Assembly (NCBI RefSeq): GCF_002494345.1 | Contig: NZ_NXNI01000001.1 | Location: 3,844,001-3,908,000 of the forward strand | Direction: 5' to 3' | DNA length: 64,000 nt | From: Natrinema ejinorense | GTDB taxonomy: Archaea; Halobacteriota; Halobacteria; Halobacteriales; Natrialbaceae | Position numbers and translations under genes: made by a program | Shown here: piece after piece, positions 35,492-45,149 of the stretch | Layout: each line of letters begins with the position of its first letter | Numbering within the stretch: the first letter of the stretch is position 1 | Notes under the pieces: generated by a model | Database searches by the model: none | What the model saw: only the letters and a program-made list of their open reading frames with translations | What the model was told of the DNA's origin: nothing

Positions 35492-35722
35492 TCACCAGAG
35501 GTTCGCAACGACGAACGCGACCTGCACGAGCACCACCTGGGTCACCAGGACACACAGATCGTAGATCCCACGGGCGTCGGCCTCGTCGAACACGTCGGCG
35601 CGCTCGAGGCCGGCCCCGAGCGCCCTGGGTCCGAGACGCGTCGCCGCCGCGAGTACCGGAACGCCGAATGCCGGTGAGCGTGTTCCCGCTGGCGGCGGTG
35701 TGGCGATCGTTCCCCGGAACAC
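35492..35722 (-). CDS. Small hypothetical protein with C-terminal hydrophobic helix
   Basis: A 76-residue frame beginning at a GTG (35722) with no ATG. The middle (LGPRALGAGLERADVFDEAD) is soluble and the end (GIYDLCVLVTQVVLVQVAFV) is a hydrophobic helix. Codon choice (GCC, GAC, GTG, CTC) is haloarchaeal, and the opposite-strand and other-frame alternatives are low-complexity. It could be a real tail-anchored-like protein or a fragment of a larger gene; I do not recognise it. Confidence 0.45.
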   Translation of the reverse strand: MFRGTIATPPPAGTRSPAFGVPVLAAATRLGPRALGAGLERADVFDEADARGIYDLCVLVTQVVLVQVAFVVANLW

Positions 35723-35786
35723 GGATCGGGACTGCTCGAAGCGGCATGCTCAATCGTTATGCCTTGCGAAGTGTTACCAACACCGT

Positions 35787-36056
35787 ATGAGCACGTTAAA
35801 CGAAGAGATGGCCGACGTCCGGTCGGACGTCGACGACGTGCGAGGCCAACTCAGAGAGGACGTTCCGGCGTTCTTCGAGTTCGACGTCGCCGTCGGAAAC
35901 ATCACGTACAACGCCAACAGCAATAGCGTCTCGGTCACGGTCGAGCCGAGCTCTCGAGCCCGAGAACAGCTCTCGAACGAACTGGGCGGCGTGGCCGTGA
36001 AAACGGACGGGATGCTGGAGTTCGAGTTCAGGCTGAGCGAATCGGAGTCGGAGTAA
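35787..36056 (+). CDS. Conserved hypothetical protein
   Basis: An 89-residue acidic soluble protein starting MSTLNEEMADVRSDVDDV. The first 30 residues are helical and the rest alternates beta segments (EFDVAVGNITYNANSNSVSV, KTDGMLEFEFRL). No family recognised. A promoter-like ATCGTTATGCC precedes it by about 35 bp. It is convergent with the aldo/keto reductase gene. Confidence 0.65.
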   Translation: MSTLNEEMADVRSDVDDVRGQLREDVPAFFEFDVAVGNITYNANSNSVSVTVEPSSRAREQLSNELGGVAVKTDGMLEFEFRLSESESE

Positions 36057-36092
36057 TCCGGCCGCCGACGGCCCCCCTCGAGCCCGCCCCGA

Positions 36093-37148
36093 TCAGTCGG
36101 CCGCGAGCTTGTCCAGTCCGGCGGATTCGATGTCCTCGCCCCCGACCGACGAGCGGAGCGCGTCCATCCCGTCGTCGCGGTCGATGTCGAAGTCGGCTTC
36201 GTACAGCTCCGCGACGCGCGTCAGCTCCTCGTCGGTGAGCTTCGGCACGTCGCTGGCCGCGGCCCACTCGTCGATGTCGTCCGTGGTGCGGAACGTCGGC
36301 GTCACGGTCGCGACGGGATCGTGGCTCAGGAGCCACGCGATCGACGCCTGGCCCATGGTTCGCTCGCCGTCTCGCTCGAGGAATCGCAACTGCTCGAGTT
36401 TCTCCCAGCCGGTCTCGTACCACTCCTCGGGGCGGAAGCCTCGATGGTCGCCCTCGCCGAGTTCGGTCTCGGGGGTGACCTGCTCGTTGAGGATGCCCGA
36501 CGAGTGGGGCACGCGGGGGATCAGACTCGTCGCGGAGCCCGTTCGCTCGATCGTCTCGAGGAAGTGGTTCCCCACCTCCTGTTCGAGTACGTTCCAGACC
36601 AGCTGGACGGAGTCGAACTCCTCTTCGATCGCCAGGTCACCCTCGGCGAGCCACCCGATCGAGGGACCCAGCGCGAGGCCGACGGCCTCGATCTTGCCCT
36701 CCTCCTCGAGTTCGTCGAGCAGTTCGAGCACGTCGGGGGTGATTTCCTCGACGTCGGCGTTGTGGAGCTGGAGCAGGTCGACCGACTCGAGCCCGAGCCG
36801 ATCGAGGCTCTTGTCGACGGCGTCCCGGAGGTACTCCGGATCCATCTCCTTGGGGAGTTCGCCGTGGCCGGCCTGTGGGTTGTTGTAGAAGTCGTAGCCG
36901 ACCTTGGTCGCGACGGTGACGTCCTCGCGGACGTCGGAGAGCGCCCGTCCGACCAGTTCCTCGCTGCGGCCGTGGCCGTAGACGTCGCCCGTATCGACGT
37001 ACGTGATCCCCTGCTCGACGGCATACTGCAGCATCTCGATGGCGTCTTCTTCCGAGCGGTCGCCCCACCAGTCGGTGCCGACGGTCCACGCGCCGAAACC
37101 GACCTCGCTGACCTCGACTCCGGAGTCGCCGAGTTCGCTGTATTGCAT
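36093..37148 (-). CDS. Aldo/keto reductase
   Basis: A 351-residue TIM-barrel reductase. The catalytic tetrad positions are visible as VDTGDVYGHG (Asp-Tyr), TKVGYDFY (Lys) and LLQLHNADVE (His), with NADP-binding residues in WLLSHDPVATVTPTFRTTD near the end. It starts MQYSELGDSGVEVSEVGFGA, the usual AKR N-terminus. It likely reduces aldehydes or ketones with NADPH; the true substrate is unknown. The upstream open frame is discounted for lack of homology. Confidence 0.92.
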   Translation of the reverse strand: MQYSELGDSGVEVSEVGFGAWTVGTDWWGDRSEEDAIEMLQYAVEQGITYVDTGDVYGHGRSEELVGRALSDVREDVTVATKVGYDFYNNPQAGHGELPKEMDPEYLRDAVDKSLDRLGLESVDLLQLHNADVEEITPDVLELLDELEEEGKIEAVGLALGPSIGWLAEGDLAIEEEFDSVQLVWNVLEQEVGNHFLETIERTGSATSLIPRVPHSSGILNEQVTPETELGEGDHRGFRPEEWYETGWEKLEQLRFLERDGERTMGQASIAWLLSHDPVATVTPTFRTTDDIDEWAAASDVPKLTDEELTRVAELYEADFDIDRDDGMDALRSSVGGEDIESAGLDKLAAD

Positions 37149-37284
37149 ACCAACCCCTTCGTAGTGGGGGAACTTAGGGTGAACGGAACGCTCGAGTACC
37201 CGATCCGACCGCGTCGAACGGGTTCGGGCCCACTGGTCGGCCTCGAGCCGAACCGCTCTTGGGCAACGGATGACAAGACTCCCC

Positions 37285-37494
37285 ATGGCCGAATCCCGCC
37301 CTCGAGGCTCGAGCCGACACCTGTTGGCGGTCCTCGTCGTCGTCGTCCTGCTCGGATACCTCGCCGTGTGGCTGTTCGAGTTTCCCAGCGATCGCCTCAC
37401 GATCGGCGCTGTCGTGGGGGGTGCCTTGCTGGTGATCGGCGCGCTCGTGTTGCCCGCCGTGCTCCTCTCAGAGTGGCAGTCCAGCGAGAGGTGA
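37285..37494 (+). CDS. Small two-helix membrane protein
   Basis: A 69-residue protein with two transmembrane helices, HLLAVLVVVVLLGYLAVWLF and TIGAVVGGALLVIGALVLP, joined by a short loop, and a charged C-terminus (SEWQSSER). A second ATG at 37270 would add five residues. No family recognised; haloarchaeal codon use supports it. Confidence 0.6.
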   Translation: MAESRPRGSSRHLLAVLVVVVLLGYLAVWLFEFPSDRLTIGAVVGGALLVIGALVLPAVLLSEWQSSER

Positions 37495-37612
37495 TCCCGG
37501 ATACGGGAGTCGGTTCCCAGTCCAACCGAACAGGTTCCCCACACGACAGCAGGTCCGGCAACCCGGAACGCACAACCGAACCCCTATCAACTCGGCGGGC
37601 AATACCACGGGT

Positions 37613-38512
37613 ATGACAAAGCGGTACGTGTCGCTCCCCGAGGAGGCGGAAGCGGGGATGCGCGAGTTCATCGACGAGGTCGATCGACGGCTCTCGAGCG
37701 ACGAGGATACCTGCTCGGTCGTCGAGGACGTCCTGATCGATCTCTCGGGAGACCGCGAGGCATACGAGCGCTGGCAGCGCGGCGAGTCGGTTTCGGCGGC
37801 CGAACGCGTCCGCCTGCAGAGTTACGATCCCTGCAATACGACCCTCGAGAGCGAATACTACGCCGAGAAAGACGAGGAGCAGTTCCGCCGCTCGAAACAC
37901 CTCCAGTGGCTCTGGCGACAGTTCGATAGCCTGCCGATCGCGGACAACGTCGAGTTCGCCCTGCGATTCAGGCGGATGCTCGCCGACCACCTCTTCGAGG
38001 AGTGTGGCGACGACTGCCGGTTCTTCAAGGGGATCTCGTTTACCTACGGCCACAACATCACGATCGGCGACAACACCGTCGTCCACGACGACGTCCACCT
38101 CGACGACCGCGGGAAACTCACCATCGGCGACCGCGTCTCGATCTCCGACGGCGTCCACATTTACAGCCACGATCACGACGTCGTCGACCAGACCGAGGTC
38201 CGCAACTACCACACCATCGTCGAGGACGACGTCCGCCTCACCTACGACGCGATGGTTCGTGCCGGCTGCAAGGTCGGCGAAAACGCCATCGTCGGCGCAC
38301 GCGGCATCGTTCAACACGACATCCCCGCCCACCACATCGCGCTCGGGATGCCCGCGAAAAGCGTCAAGATCAAGCCCGGCTGGGAGGACGTCGCCACGCC
38401 GATCGACGACGCCGGGACCAACCGACAGGAGGAGCGCCACCTCGAGTACGACCTGCCCGACGACCTCGTGGTCTTCGACGAGTTTCAGCGCGACATACAA
38501 CGGCCCGAGTAG
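37613..38512 (+). CDS. Left-handed beta-helix acyltransferase (LbetaH, maltose-acetyltransferase-like)
   Basis: A 299-residue protein. The first about 135 residues are helical (WLWRQFDSLPIADNVEFALRF), and hexapeptide repeats begin about residue 145 (NITIGDNTVVHDDVHLDDRG, KLTIGDRVSISDGVHIYSHD), with the catalytic-His-type YSHDHDV and closing AKSVKIKPGW. Members acetylate sugars or other hydroxyls with acetyl-CoA; the substrate is not known here. The N-terminal extension exceeds typical members by about 100 residues. Confidence 0.85.
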   Translation: MTKRYVSLPEEAEAGMREFIDEVDRRLSSDEDTCSVVEDVLIDLSGDREAYERWQRGESVSAAERVRLQSYDPCNTTLESEYYAEKDEEQFRRSKHLQWLWRQFDSLPIADNVEFALRFRRMLADHLFEECGDDCRFFKGISFTYGHNITIGDNTVVHDDVHLDDRGKLTIGDRVSISDGVHIYSHDHDVVDQTEVRNYHTIVEDDVRLTYDAMVRAGCKVGENAIVGARGIVQHDIPAHHIALGMPAKSVKIKPGWEDVATPIDDAGTNRQEERHLEYDLPDDLVVFDEFQRDIQRPE

Positions 38513-38644
38513 GGCCGCGACTGCGGTCTCTTTTGGGTGGCTCACCGGCGACGACGGTGCTGTGGGGCGATCCTCGAGTGGAGGCCGCAGTCGAAGGCCC
38601 CCTGCCCATCGCCGTTCCGCTACTGCGTTGGCGTGGTGAACCGA

Positions 38645-38752
38645 ATGCCCGTTTGTACTACTTGTGGAAATAACGTTTCGTACGATTTCGCCCGCGCTCA
38701 CGGTGAGAACGGGACTGTCGACTGGTGTCCACGCTGTCGGCAGAATCAGTAG
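38645..38752 (+). CDS. Micro zinc-ribbon protein (DUF7563-like)
   Basis: A 35-residue protein, MPVCTTCGNNVSYDFARAHG followed by WCPRCRQNQ, with two CxxC pairs. The pattern resembles DUF7563. The frame is open further upstream, but those residues are low-complexity. It is shorter than most automated annotation limits. Confidence 0.6.
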   Translation: MPVCTTCGNNVSYDFARAHGENGTVDWCPRCRQNQ

Positions 38753-38830
38753 TCGTCCGTCGTCGATCGACGCTGTACTGGCAGAGCGGTACTCGATCAG
38801 GAGTGTCGTCCGGACGAACGGCGAAACGCC

Positions 38831-40465
38831 CTACTTGTCGGTCAGTAGCCGTCGCAGGATGTCACCGTAGGCGGGCCGGGTGATGAGAACGCCGATAAAC
38901 ACGCCGAGGATGGTGATGATCGCGAATCCCTTGAGGTCACCGAGGCTCAGGACCGCCAGCGGTGAGAGGGCAACGACGGTCGTCGCCGCGGCGGCACCGA
39001 TGACCCAGAACGCCTTGCGGAACCGCGATTGGAAGACCCGGACGGAGCTGACGTCCCCTTCGTCCATCACCTCGTCGGCGATGATCACGAGGTCGTCGAC
39101 CCCGGTCCCGACGACGGCGATGAACCCGGCGACGTGGGAGAGGTCAAGCGGCATGCGTATCAGCGCCGCGAACCCGAGCAGGATCACCACCTCCGCCATC
39201 GCCGTGACGATCATCGGCAAGGCGACGCGCGTGTCCGTGTATCGGGAGTAGACGACGCCACTGACGGTGATCACCGAGAGCAGTCCGATCAGCAAGGAGT
39301 ACTGCTTGAACTGTTCGGCGTGACTGGCATCGATCGAGTAGACCTGATTGTCCTCCATGTCGAGTGGGGCGGGCAGACTCCCCGCGCGGAGGTTGAGCGA
39401 GAGCGATTGTGCTCGCTCCTGATCCGGTGCGCCCATCTGGAAGGTCGGATCGTTCGCCCACTCGCCGTTTCGCATGGAGGTTGCGAGTCCGGGTCCGGGC
39501 TGACCGGGACCACCATCACCCATACTGTGGGCGTCGATGACCTCCCCGTCGACGACGGTGAGGAGACAGTATTGTTCACCGTCGTGGTTGAAGTCGATGG
39601 TTTCGCCATCGCCACGGAGACTACACCGGCCGACACCCTCACTCGTGAACCCGAAATCGTTCATTTTCTGTTGGAATTCCCGTGCCTCGTCCTCCTTGAC
39701 TTGTACAGGAACGTAATAGCCGGATCCACCCTGGTTTTGCTCTGGTGGATCGATATTCGCTAATTGGTCACGAGTTAGCACCGTCTCGTTCGTCTGAGTG
39801 CCGTTCTCGGTCGGGTAGTAGGCCTGCACCTCGACGACGCCGCGCTCGGAGAGGAGACTCCGGAGCTCGCTGGCACCCATGTTGGGTACCTCGACGACGA
39901 TGTAGTGCTCTCCGTTCGGTGTCGACGACTGATACGCCGTCCCGCCGGAGAGACCCGCTGCGTTAATTTTCGTCTGGATCGTCTCGATAATATCGTCACG
40001 GGTCCCTTGGGTAACACCGTCACGGATACCGTCCTCGGAGGCGTCGACGTTCGCCGACTGCAGGGCTCTGGCGAACTCCGCTTCGGTCACATTCTTGGAG
40101 AACACCTCTGCGGAAAGGGTTCCGTCCTCCTGAGCTTCGACGTTAGTGTCGGCGGGATCGAGGTCGAGTTCGTCCTGTAACGTCGACTCGATCTCGTCGC
40201 GCCGATCTTCGTCGACCTGCCCGTTGTCGCTGACTGCGTCAGGCGCGATGCCCTCGGCGGTCATACCGACGACCGGGACCCTGATTCGGGTCCCGCCCTC
40301 GAGTCCGAGGCCGAACTCGAGGTTGGTCGGACTGCTCTCGACGCTCTCGTTTCCGCCGAGGCTGTCGTCTGCGACGATGCCGCCGGGGATGAAGAGCGCG
40401 ACGACGGCAAAGCCGATGAACAGGGCGAGCAGGAGGACGCGCCAGTTGTCCTTGATCGCGCTCAT
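38831..40465 (-). CDS. secD: Protein-export membrane protein SecD
   Basis: A 544-residue component of the SecDF export-assisting pump. The start region MSAIKDNWRVLLLALFIGFA is the first membrane helix. A large external P1-type domain follows (EFGLGLEGGTRIRVPV, the D-LGGG-like motif), and five more helices carry the conserved FIAVVGTGVDDLVIIADEV in helix 4. It uses the ion gradient to help translocated proteins leave the Sec channel. The start ATG overlaps the secF stop in ATGA, so the pair is co-translated. Confidence 0.95.
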   Translation of the reverse strand: MSAIKDNWRVLLLALFIGFAVVALFIPGGIVADDSLGGNESVESSPTNLEFGLGLEGGTRIRVPVVGMTAEGIAPDAVSDNGQVDEDRRDEIESTLQDELDLDPADTNVEAQEDGTLSAEVFSKNVTEAEFARALQSANVDASEDGIRDGVTQGTRDDIIETIQTKINAAGLSGGTAYQSSTPNGEHYIVVEVPNMGASELRSLLSERGVVEVQAYYPTENGTQTNETVLTRDQLANIDPPEQNQGGSGYYVPVQVKEDEAREFQQKMNDFGFTSEGVGRCSLRGDGETIDFNHDGEQYCLLTVVDGEVIDAHSMGDGGPGQPGPGLATSMRNGEWANDPTFQMGAPDQERAQSLSLNLRAGSLPAPLDMEDNQVYSIDASHAEQFKQYSLLIGLLSVITVSGVVYSRYTDTRVALPMIVTAMAEVVILLGFAALIRMPLDLSHVAGFIAVVGTGVDDLVIIADEVMDEGDVSSVRVFQSRFRKAFWVIGAAAATTVVALSPLAVLSLGDLKGFAIITILGVFIGVLITRPAYGDILRRLLTDK

Positions 40466-41337
40466 GACCGCACCCCCTCGAACTTGTACCAGCGAAGTAA
40501 GCTCAGATTCAACATGTAGGTGTTCAGCAGGTCGGCTGCGAGGCCGACGAACAGGATGAGACCGATCGATGCCAGCAGGTCGATGCCGAAGATGGACGCG
40601 GAGATCCACATGACGAGCATCGCGGCCATCGACGTGACCGTCATCGTGACACCGGTCCGCATCGCGCGGTGGGTGCTCTCGTAGAAGTCACCGCTCCGAC
40701 GCAGAACGTGGTTGTTCAACAGGATATCGGAGTCGACCGAGTACCCGATGAGCATCAGCAAGCCCGCGACCGTCCCCAGAGAGAGCGGGATCCCGGCGAG
40801 GCGCATGAACGCGAGCGGGATCACGAGGTCGGAAAACGCCGAGAGAACGATCGCGATCGACGGGACGAACGTCCGAAAGAGGATGAACGCGATCGCGCTC
40901 ATCCCGACGAACGCGACGACGACCCCGATCATGGCCGTCTGTTGGCTCCCCTCGCCGAAACTCGCCGAGGTCGACAACACCGACCGGACGATCTCGGCGT
41001 CGCCGTCTTGCTCGAGGTTCGCCTCGGCCTGATCGCTCAGGGACTGTGCGTCAGTCTCGGAGAAGCGGACGATATACTGGTTGGCACCCGCCGTTCCGGT
41101 CACGGATTCGGGCGTCTCCTCGAACGCCGCCGAAATCTCGCCTTCCGGCGTCGTCGTCTGGACGGTTAGTTCCGATCCACCGGTGAAGTCCATTCCCAAC
41201 GGAACCGGCGAGCCGTATACGAGAAACGAGCCGCTGAGAACGAGCAGTGCAACTGCGAGAACCGCGAGCGGAACCGCCGCGAGCTGGCGGTTGCTGTACC
41301 GGGTGTAATCGATCTCCGGTACGTCGAAATACGCCAT
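40462..41337 (-). CDS. secF: Protein-export membrane protein SecF
   Basis: A 291-residue six-helix partner of SecD. The P4-type external domain includes GMDFTGGSELTVQ (about 51), and helix 4 carries GLLMLIGYSVDSDILLNNHV, the SecF signature with conserved Asp. It starts MAYFDVPEIDYTRYSNRQL after a four-residue alternative start. Its stop overlaps secD, as usual in haloarchaea, where secF comes first. Both proteins sit in the cytoplasmic membrane. Confidence 0.95.
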   Translation of the reverse strand: MAYFDVPEIDYTRYSNRQLAAVPLAVLAVALLVLSGSFLVYGSPVPLGMDFTGGSELTVQTTTPEGEISAAFEETPESVTGTAGANQYIVRFSETDAQSLSDQAEANLEQDGDAEIVRSVLSTSASFGEGSQQTAMIGVVVAFVGMSAIAFILFRTFVPSIAIVLSAFSDLVIPLAFMRLAGIPLSLGTVAGLLMLIGYSVDSDILLNNHVLRRSGDFYESTHRAMRTGVTMTVTSMAAMLVMWISASIFGIDLLASIGLILFVGLAADLLNTYMLNLSLLRWYKFEGVRS

Positions 41338-41400
41338 ATACCCGACCACTTGTCTCCCCCCGAAGTAAGCTTTCTCAATTCCGACCGCGCGGTCCGTCGA

Positions 41401-41874
41401 TCAGTCCGGCAGGTAGCGCACGCTCACGACGCCGTCGTCGGCCGACCGACGCACTTCCACGCGAACGGCCTCGAGCCGGGCCGCTCGAGCGATCGTCTCC
41501 TCGTCCGCGAGGACGTCCCGGGCCGCGGGTTCGGCCTCCCCCTCGGGGACGCTGAACACGTGGATTTCGCCGGTCCCGGCCCGCTCCTCTCGAACGAGAT
41601 CGCCGACGTCGCTCTCTGCGGCTAGCTCTTTCTCGTGGGTGGTCGGCTCGAGGTCGCTGTCGACCAGTTCGATCGTGCGTCTGTCGTCGACGTCGATCAC
41701 CTCCCAGGTGATCTCCATGGGTGGCTCGGGCGCGACGGTCGCTTCGAGGACATCGTGGACCTCGAGGCCGGGGTTCGACCCGAGGGTGTGGACCTGTGCG
41801 GTTTCGACGTCGCGGACGACCGCCGACTCGCTCTCGGCGTGTGTAACGACGAAGGTTCCGGTCTTTTCGGTCAT
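41401..41874 (-). CDS. DUF5812 family protein
   Basis: A 157-residue acidic soluble protein beginning MTEKTGTFVVTHAESESAVV. Beta-rich segments (EVHDVLEATVAPEPPMEITW, RRTIELVDSDLEPTTHEKEL) suggest a small beta-barrel; I associate the family with DUF5812, haloarchaea-specific. It precedes secF by 63 bp on the same strand, so it may share a transcript with secFD, but its function is unknown. Confidence 0.75.
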   Translation of the reverse strand: MTEKTGTFVVTHAESESAVVRDVETAQVHTLGSNPGLEVHDVLEATVAPEPPMEITWEVIDVDDRRTIELVDSDLEPTTHEKELAAESDVGDLVREERAGTGEIHVFSVPEGEAEPAARDVLADEETIARAARLEAVRVEVRRSADDGVVSVRYLPD

Positions 41875-42033
41875 GGGGGGTCGTAGCGGGCGAATCGCTT
41901 TCCGAGTTTCGGCTTCCGATAGATATCGAGAGTCGGCTTTCGACGGGAATAGCCGCCCAGCCGGTGTACGAACTGATCGCTGGCCTCTCAGACACCCAAA
42001 CTGTTATACCAACAGTCACCACAAATTTCTAAC

Positions 42034-42441
42034 ATGAATGTGAACACTCGGCGCATCGTCACCGAGGAACTCTGGCGAAGCGTCGTCTGGGCGGGTCTCG
42101 GACTGGTCGGATGGGCGATTATCGTTTCCGAGTTCGCGTGGGTAGACGGGACGTTGGTCACTGTATTTGGATTGCCGATCCTTACATGGGCCGTCCTAAC
42201 CGGCGGTATGATCGGAATCCGCCTCCGAACGGAGGGCGAACTTCAGGTACAGTCTCAGGCCGGTATCGTCCTGTCCGTGATCGTTGGGATACTCCTCGGC
42301 GGTGTGGCTGCCATCTTCTTGGTCACACGATGGTACTCGGCCCTCTCGGTGGGTTCGATCTATGTGGTTACAGCGGTCGCGACAGCGCTGTGGTCGTGGT
42401 ACGCCGTCCTCCCGGAGTTTGAAACGAGCCCGACCGCCTGA
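42034..42441 (+). CDS. Four-helix membrane protein of unknown function
   Basis: A 135-residue protein with four hydrophobic helices: VVWAGLGLVGWAIIV, TWAVLTGGMIGI, IVLSVIVGILLGGVAAIFLV and IYVVTAVATALWSWY. No conserved catalytic motif is visible and I do not recognise the family. It is divergent from DUF5812 and 128 bp before pgi. The AT content of the coding region is slightly higher than neighbours. Confidence 0.65.
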   Translation: MNVNTRRIVTEELWRSVVWAGLGLVGWAIIVSEFAWVDGTLVTVFGLPILTWAVLTGGMIGIRLRTEGELQVQSQAGIVLSVIVGILLGGVAAIFLVTRWYSALSVGSIYVVTAVATALWSWYAVLPEFETSPTA

Positions 42442-42569
42442 GTCGATCCCTCGCTTTTCCGCCCGTACTGAGCACGCGAGACACTCGAGCAGGCACGCAC
42501 TCTCCCACCACCATCGCGTCGCGATGCCGTCACGGAACGTCTTTAGCCCAGGCGGTCGCCTGCTGAGAC

Positions 42570-43865
42570 ATGAACGTCGATATCGGTAACGCACTCGCGT
42601 CCGTCGCGTCGCCGGGCGTCTCGAGGGAGTCCCTCGAGCGCTTGGACGAGCAGGTGGCGGTTGCCCACGAGCGGATCGAACGCGGGATGGCGAACGAAGA
42701 ACACGGCTACGAGGCGCTGAACCTCCCCCACCGAACCGATCCGGACGCGATCCGAGCCGCGGTGGAGCCGGTCGCCGATGCCGAGGCCCTGCTCACAGTC
42801 GGCATCGGCGGCAGTTCGCTCGGCGCGGCGACGATCACGAACGCGCTCGACTCGGAAACCGAGACCGTCTTCCTCGACAACGTCGACCCCGAGTGGGTCT
42901 CGAGTCGGCTCGCCGGAGTGTCCCTCGAGAACGCGGCGATCAACGTGGTGTCCCGATCGGGGACGACGGCGGAGACGCTGGCGAACTTCCTCGTCGTCCG
43001 CGAGGCGTTCGAGTCGGCCGGCGTCGACTGGACCGAGCGAACGATCGTCACGACCGGCGAATCGGGCCCGCTTCGCGACCTCGCGGCGCGGCACGGGCTG
43101 CCGTCGCTGATGGTTCCCGACGGTGTTCCGGGTCGCTTCTCCGCGCTGTCGGCGGTCGGCATGGTCGCCGCGGCCGTCTGCGGACACGACCTCGAGGCCC
43201 TGATCGCGGGCGCGGCCGCCGAGCGCGAGACGCTGACGGGCTCGCTGTTCGACTGTCCTGCCTACGCCTACGGCGCGACGACCTACGCGCTGGATCAGCG
43301 CGGGGCGGGGGTCAACGCCGTGATGCCCTACGCGGAGTCCCTGGAGACCGCCGCGGAGTGGTTCGCCCAGCTGTGGGCCGAGAGCCTGGGAAAAGACGAC
43401 CTCGGACAGACGCCCGTGCGGGCACTCGGCGTCACCGACCAACACTCGCAGCTCCAGCTCTATCGTGCGGGCCCGCGGGACAAACTCGTCAGCTTCGTCA
43501 CGACACGGGAGCGTCCGGACCGATCGATCCCGGCGACCGACGTCGAGGAGTTGGCGTATCTGGGCGACGCGACGCTGGGCGAACTGCTCGAGGCGGAGTT
43601 CGAAGCCACGGAAGCCAGCCTCGCGGCCGCCGGCCGACCGAACGTCCGCGTCGAACTCGAGGCCGTCGACGAGTACGAACTCGGCGGCCTGCTCTACGGG
43701 ATGGAAGCCGCCTGCGTGCTCGCGGGCGAACTCTACGGCGTCAATACCTTCGAGCAGCCGGCCGTCGAGTGGGCGAAGAAAGCGACTCGCGGGCTGCTCG
43801 GCGGTGGCGAGTTCGAAGAGGCCGATGCTGTCGCCGAAAAAACCGAGCTTCGGGTAGAGCGATAA
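42570..43865 (+). CDS. pgi: Glucose-6-phosphate isomerase
   Basis: A 431-residue phosphoglucose isomerase (PGI/SIS superfamily) interconverting glucose-6-phosphate and fructose-6-phosphate. Motifs: LTVGIGGSSLGAATITNAL (about 74), NVVSRSGTTAETLANFLVV (about 127), ALGVTDQHSQLQLY and the C-terminal NTFEQPAVEWAKK with the catalytic Glu/Lys. It has the length of the archaeal PGI form with an extra acidic surface. It serves gluconeogenesis and sugar breakdown in the cytoplasm. Confidence 0.96.
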   Translation: MNVDIGNALASVASPGVSRESLERLDEQVAVAHERIERGMANEEHGYEALNLPHRTDPDAIRAAVEPVADAEALLTVGIGGSSLGAATITNALDSETETVFLDNVDPEWVSSRLAGVSLENAAINVVSRSGTTAETLANFLVVREAFESAGVDWTERTIVTTGESGPLRDLAARHGLPSLMVPDGVPGRFSALSAVGMVAAAVCGHDLEALIAGAAAERETLTGSLFDCPAYAYGATTYALDQRGAGVNAVMPYAESLETAAEWFAQLWAESLGKDDLGQTPVRALGVTDQHSQLQLYRAGPRDKLVSFVTTRERPDRSIPATDVEELAYLGDATLGELLEAEFEATEASLAAAGRPNVRVELEAVDEYELGGLLYGMEAACVLAGELYGVNTFEQPAVEWAKKATRGLLGGGEFEEADAVAEKTELRVER

Positions 43866-43961
43866 CCGCCGGGTCGATCGCTCGCCGGCGACCGGCTGTC
43901 CTTCCCGAGCCGGAACGTCGAGTTGCGGTGCGCATATGAATCCGCACACGAATACGTACGT

Positions 43962-45083
43962 ATGACCGAGACCGCACGGGCCGACGAGGCCGGCCCGATC
44001 GCCTCCAACGTCGTTCCAGGGATCGGGACCGTCCTGGCCGGAATCACGATGGTCGCACTGCTCGTCCCCGTTCGCCGCGGCGTCGACGACCCGATCGTCC
44101 TCGCCGGTGTCGGCTTCGCCCTCGCGGCGGTCCTCACGTTTCTGGTTCGACGCCACGCCGGGCTCGAGCGGCGGATCGGGGGGCCGATCGCCGCCGCCTC
44201 GAGCGTTCTGGTCGTGTTGCTCGCCGGCTACGCGCTGAATCAGGGGGTTACCGCGCCCGCCGCTTTGCCGACGGGATCGGTGTCGATACCGGTCGTCTTC
44301 GTCGCGTTCGTCACGGCGGGGCTGGCCGCTGCGATGGGGGTTGCCGACTACTACGGAATCACCCCGACGGGACTCAAGCGCCGGAGCTTGCAGGTCGTGT
44401 CACTGTCTGCCGTCGGGATCGCAGGACTGCTCGCGACACCGGTCGTGATTGCGATCCTCGCGATTCCGATCGTCCCGCTTCTCGAGCCGCTCTCGACGTT
44501 CGAAGAAGCCGTCTTCACCCAGGTGTCGATGGCTATCGGTGCGATGCTCGTCACCGCGGGCTACCTCGCCATGACCGACCGTGACCTGTCCTTTATCGAC
44601 CTCCGACGACCCACGCTGCGGGAACTGGGCTGGATACTCGGCGGATTGTTCGTCCTCTTCGGGGCACTCTTTGCAATCTCCACGCTCATGCAATCGGCCG
44701 GCGTCGAGAGCGCCGATCACTCGACGACCCAGCGAGCTCAGGACAACCCTGAACTGATGCTGATACTGGCTCCCCTCGCGATTTTGATTATCGGTCCGTT
44801 CGAGGAACTGCTCTACCGGAACGTGATTCAGAAGTCCCTGTACGAGACGTTCTCGCGACCCGGGGCCGTCGCCGTGGCCAGCGTGATCTTCGCTGCAGTA
44901 CACGTCCTCGCGTACGCCACTGCCGGTATCGGTGCCGTGATTGCCAGTTTGGGGACGATATTCGGGCTCTCGATCGTCCTCGGAACGATCTACGAACGAA
45001 CGGACAACCTCCTCGTACCGGCACTGATCCACGGGGTGTACAACGCAGTGACGTTCGTGAGCCTGTATTTCACCTACGGCTGA
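43962..45083 (+). CDS. CPBP family intramembrane glutamic metalloprotease
   Basis: A 373-residue protein with about 9-10 membrane helices. The catalytic motifs of the CPBP/Rce1 family lie in the C-terminal third: IIGPFEELLYRNVIQKSL (EExxxR), FAAVHVLAYATAG (H) and LVPALIHGVYNAVTFV (HxxxN). Family members process prenylated proteins or protect against bacteriocins; the role here is unknown. The ATG at 43962 is chosen since upstream codons lack homology. Confidence 0.88.
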   Translation: MTETARADEAGPIASNVVPGIGTVLAGITMVALLVPVRRGVDDPIVLAGVGFALAAVLTFLVRRHAGLERRIGGPIAAASSVLVVLLAGYALNQGVTAPAALPTGSVSIPVVFVAFVTAGLAAAMGVADYYGITPTGLKRRSLQVVSLSAVGIAGLLATPVVIAILAIPIVPLLEPLSTFEEAVFTQVSMAIGAMLVTAGYLAMTDRDLSFIDLRRPTLRELGWILGGLFVLFGALFAISTLMQSAGVESADHSTTQRAQDNPELMLILAPLAILIIGPFEELLYRNVIQKSLYETFSRPGAVAVASVIFAAVHVLAYATAGIGAVIASLGTIFGLSIVLGTIYERTDNLLVPALIHGVYNAVTFVSLYFTYG

Positions 45084-45149
45084 CCGAGAGACCGAGTCGC
45101 CGACGGCGACAGGATCGAACGGCCGACCGCGACCGAGCGCGATCGTGGG

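Noticed and set aside
35442-35753. 103-residue frame overlapping the small tail-helix gene
   Set aside because: Arg/Gly-rich shadow in a different frame; the 76-residue frame has the better codon profile and a membrane helix.
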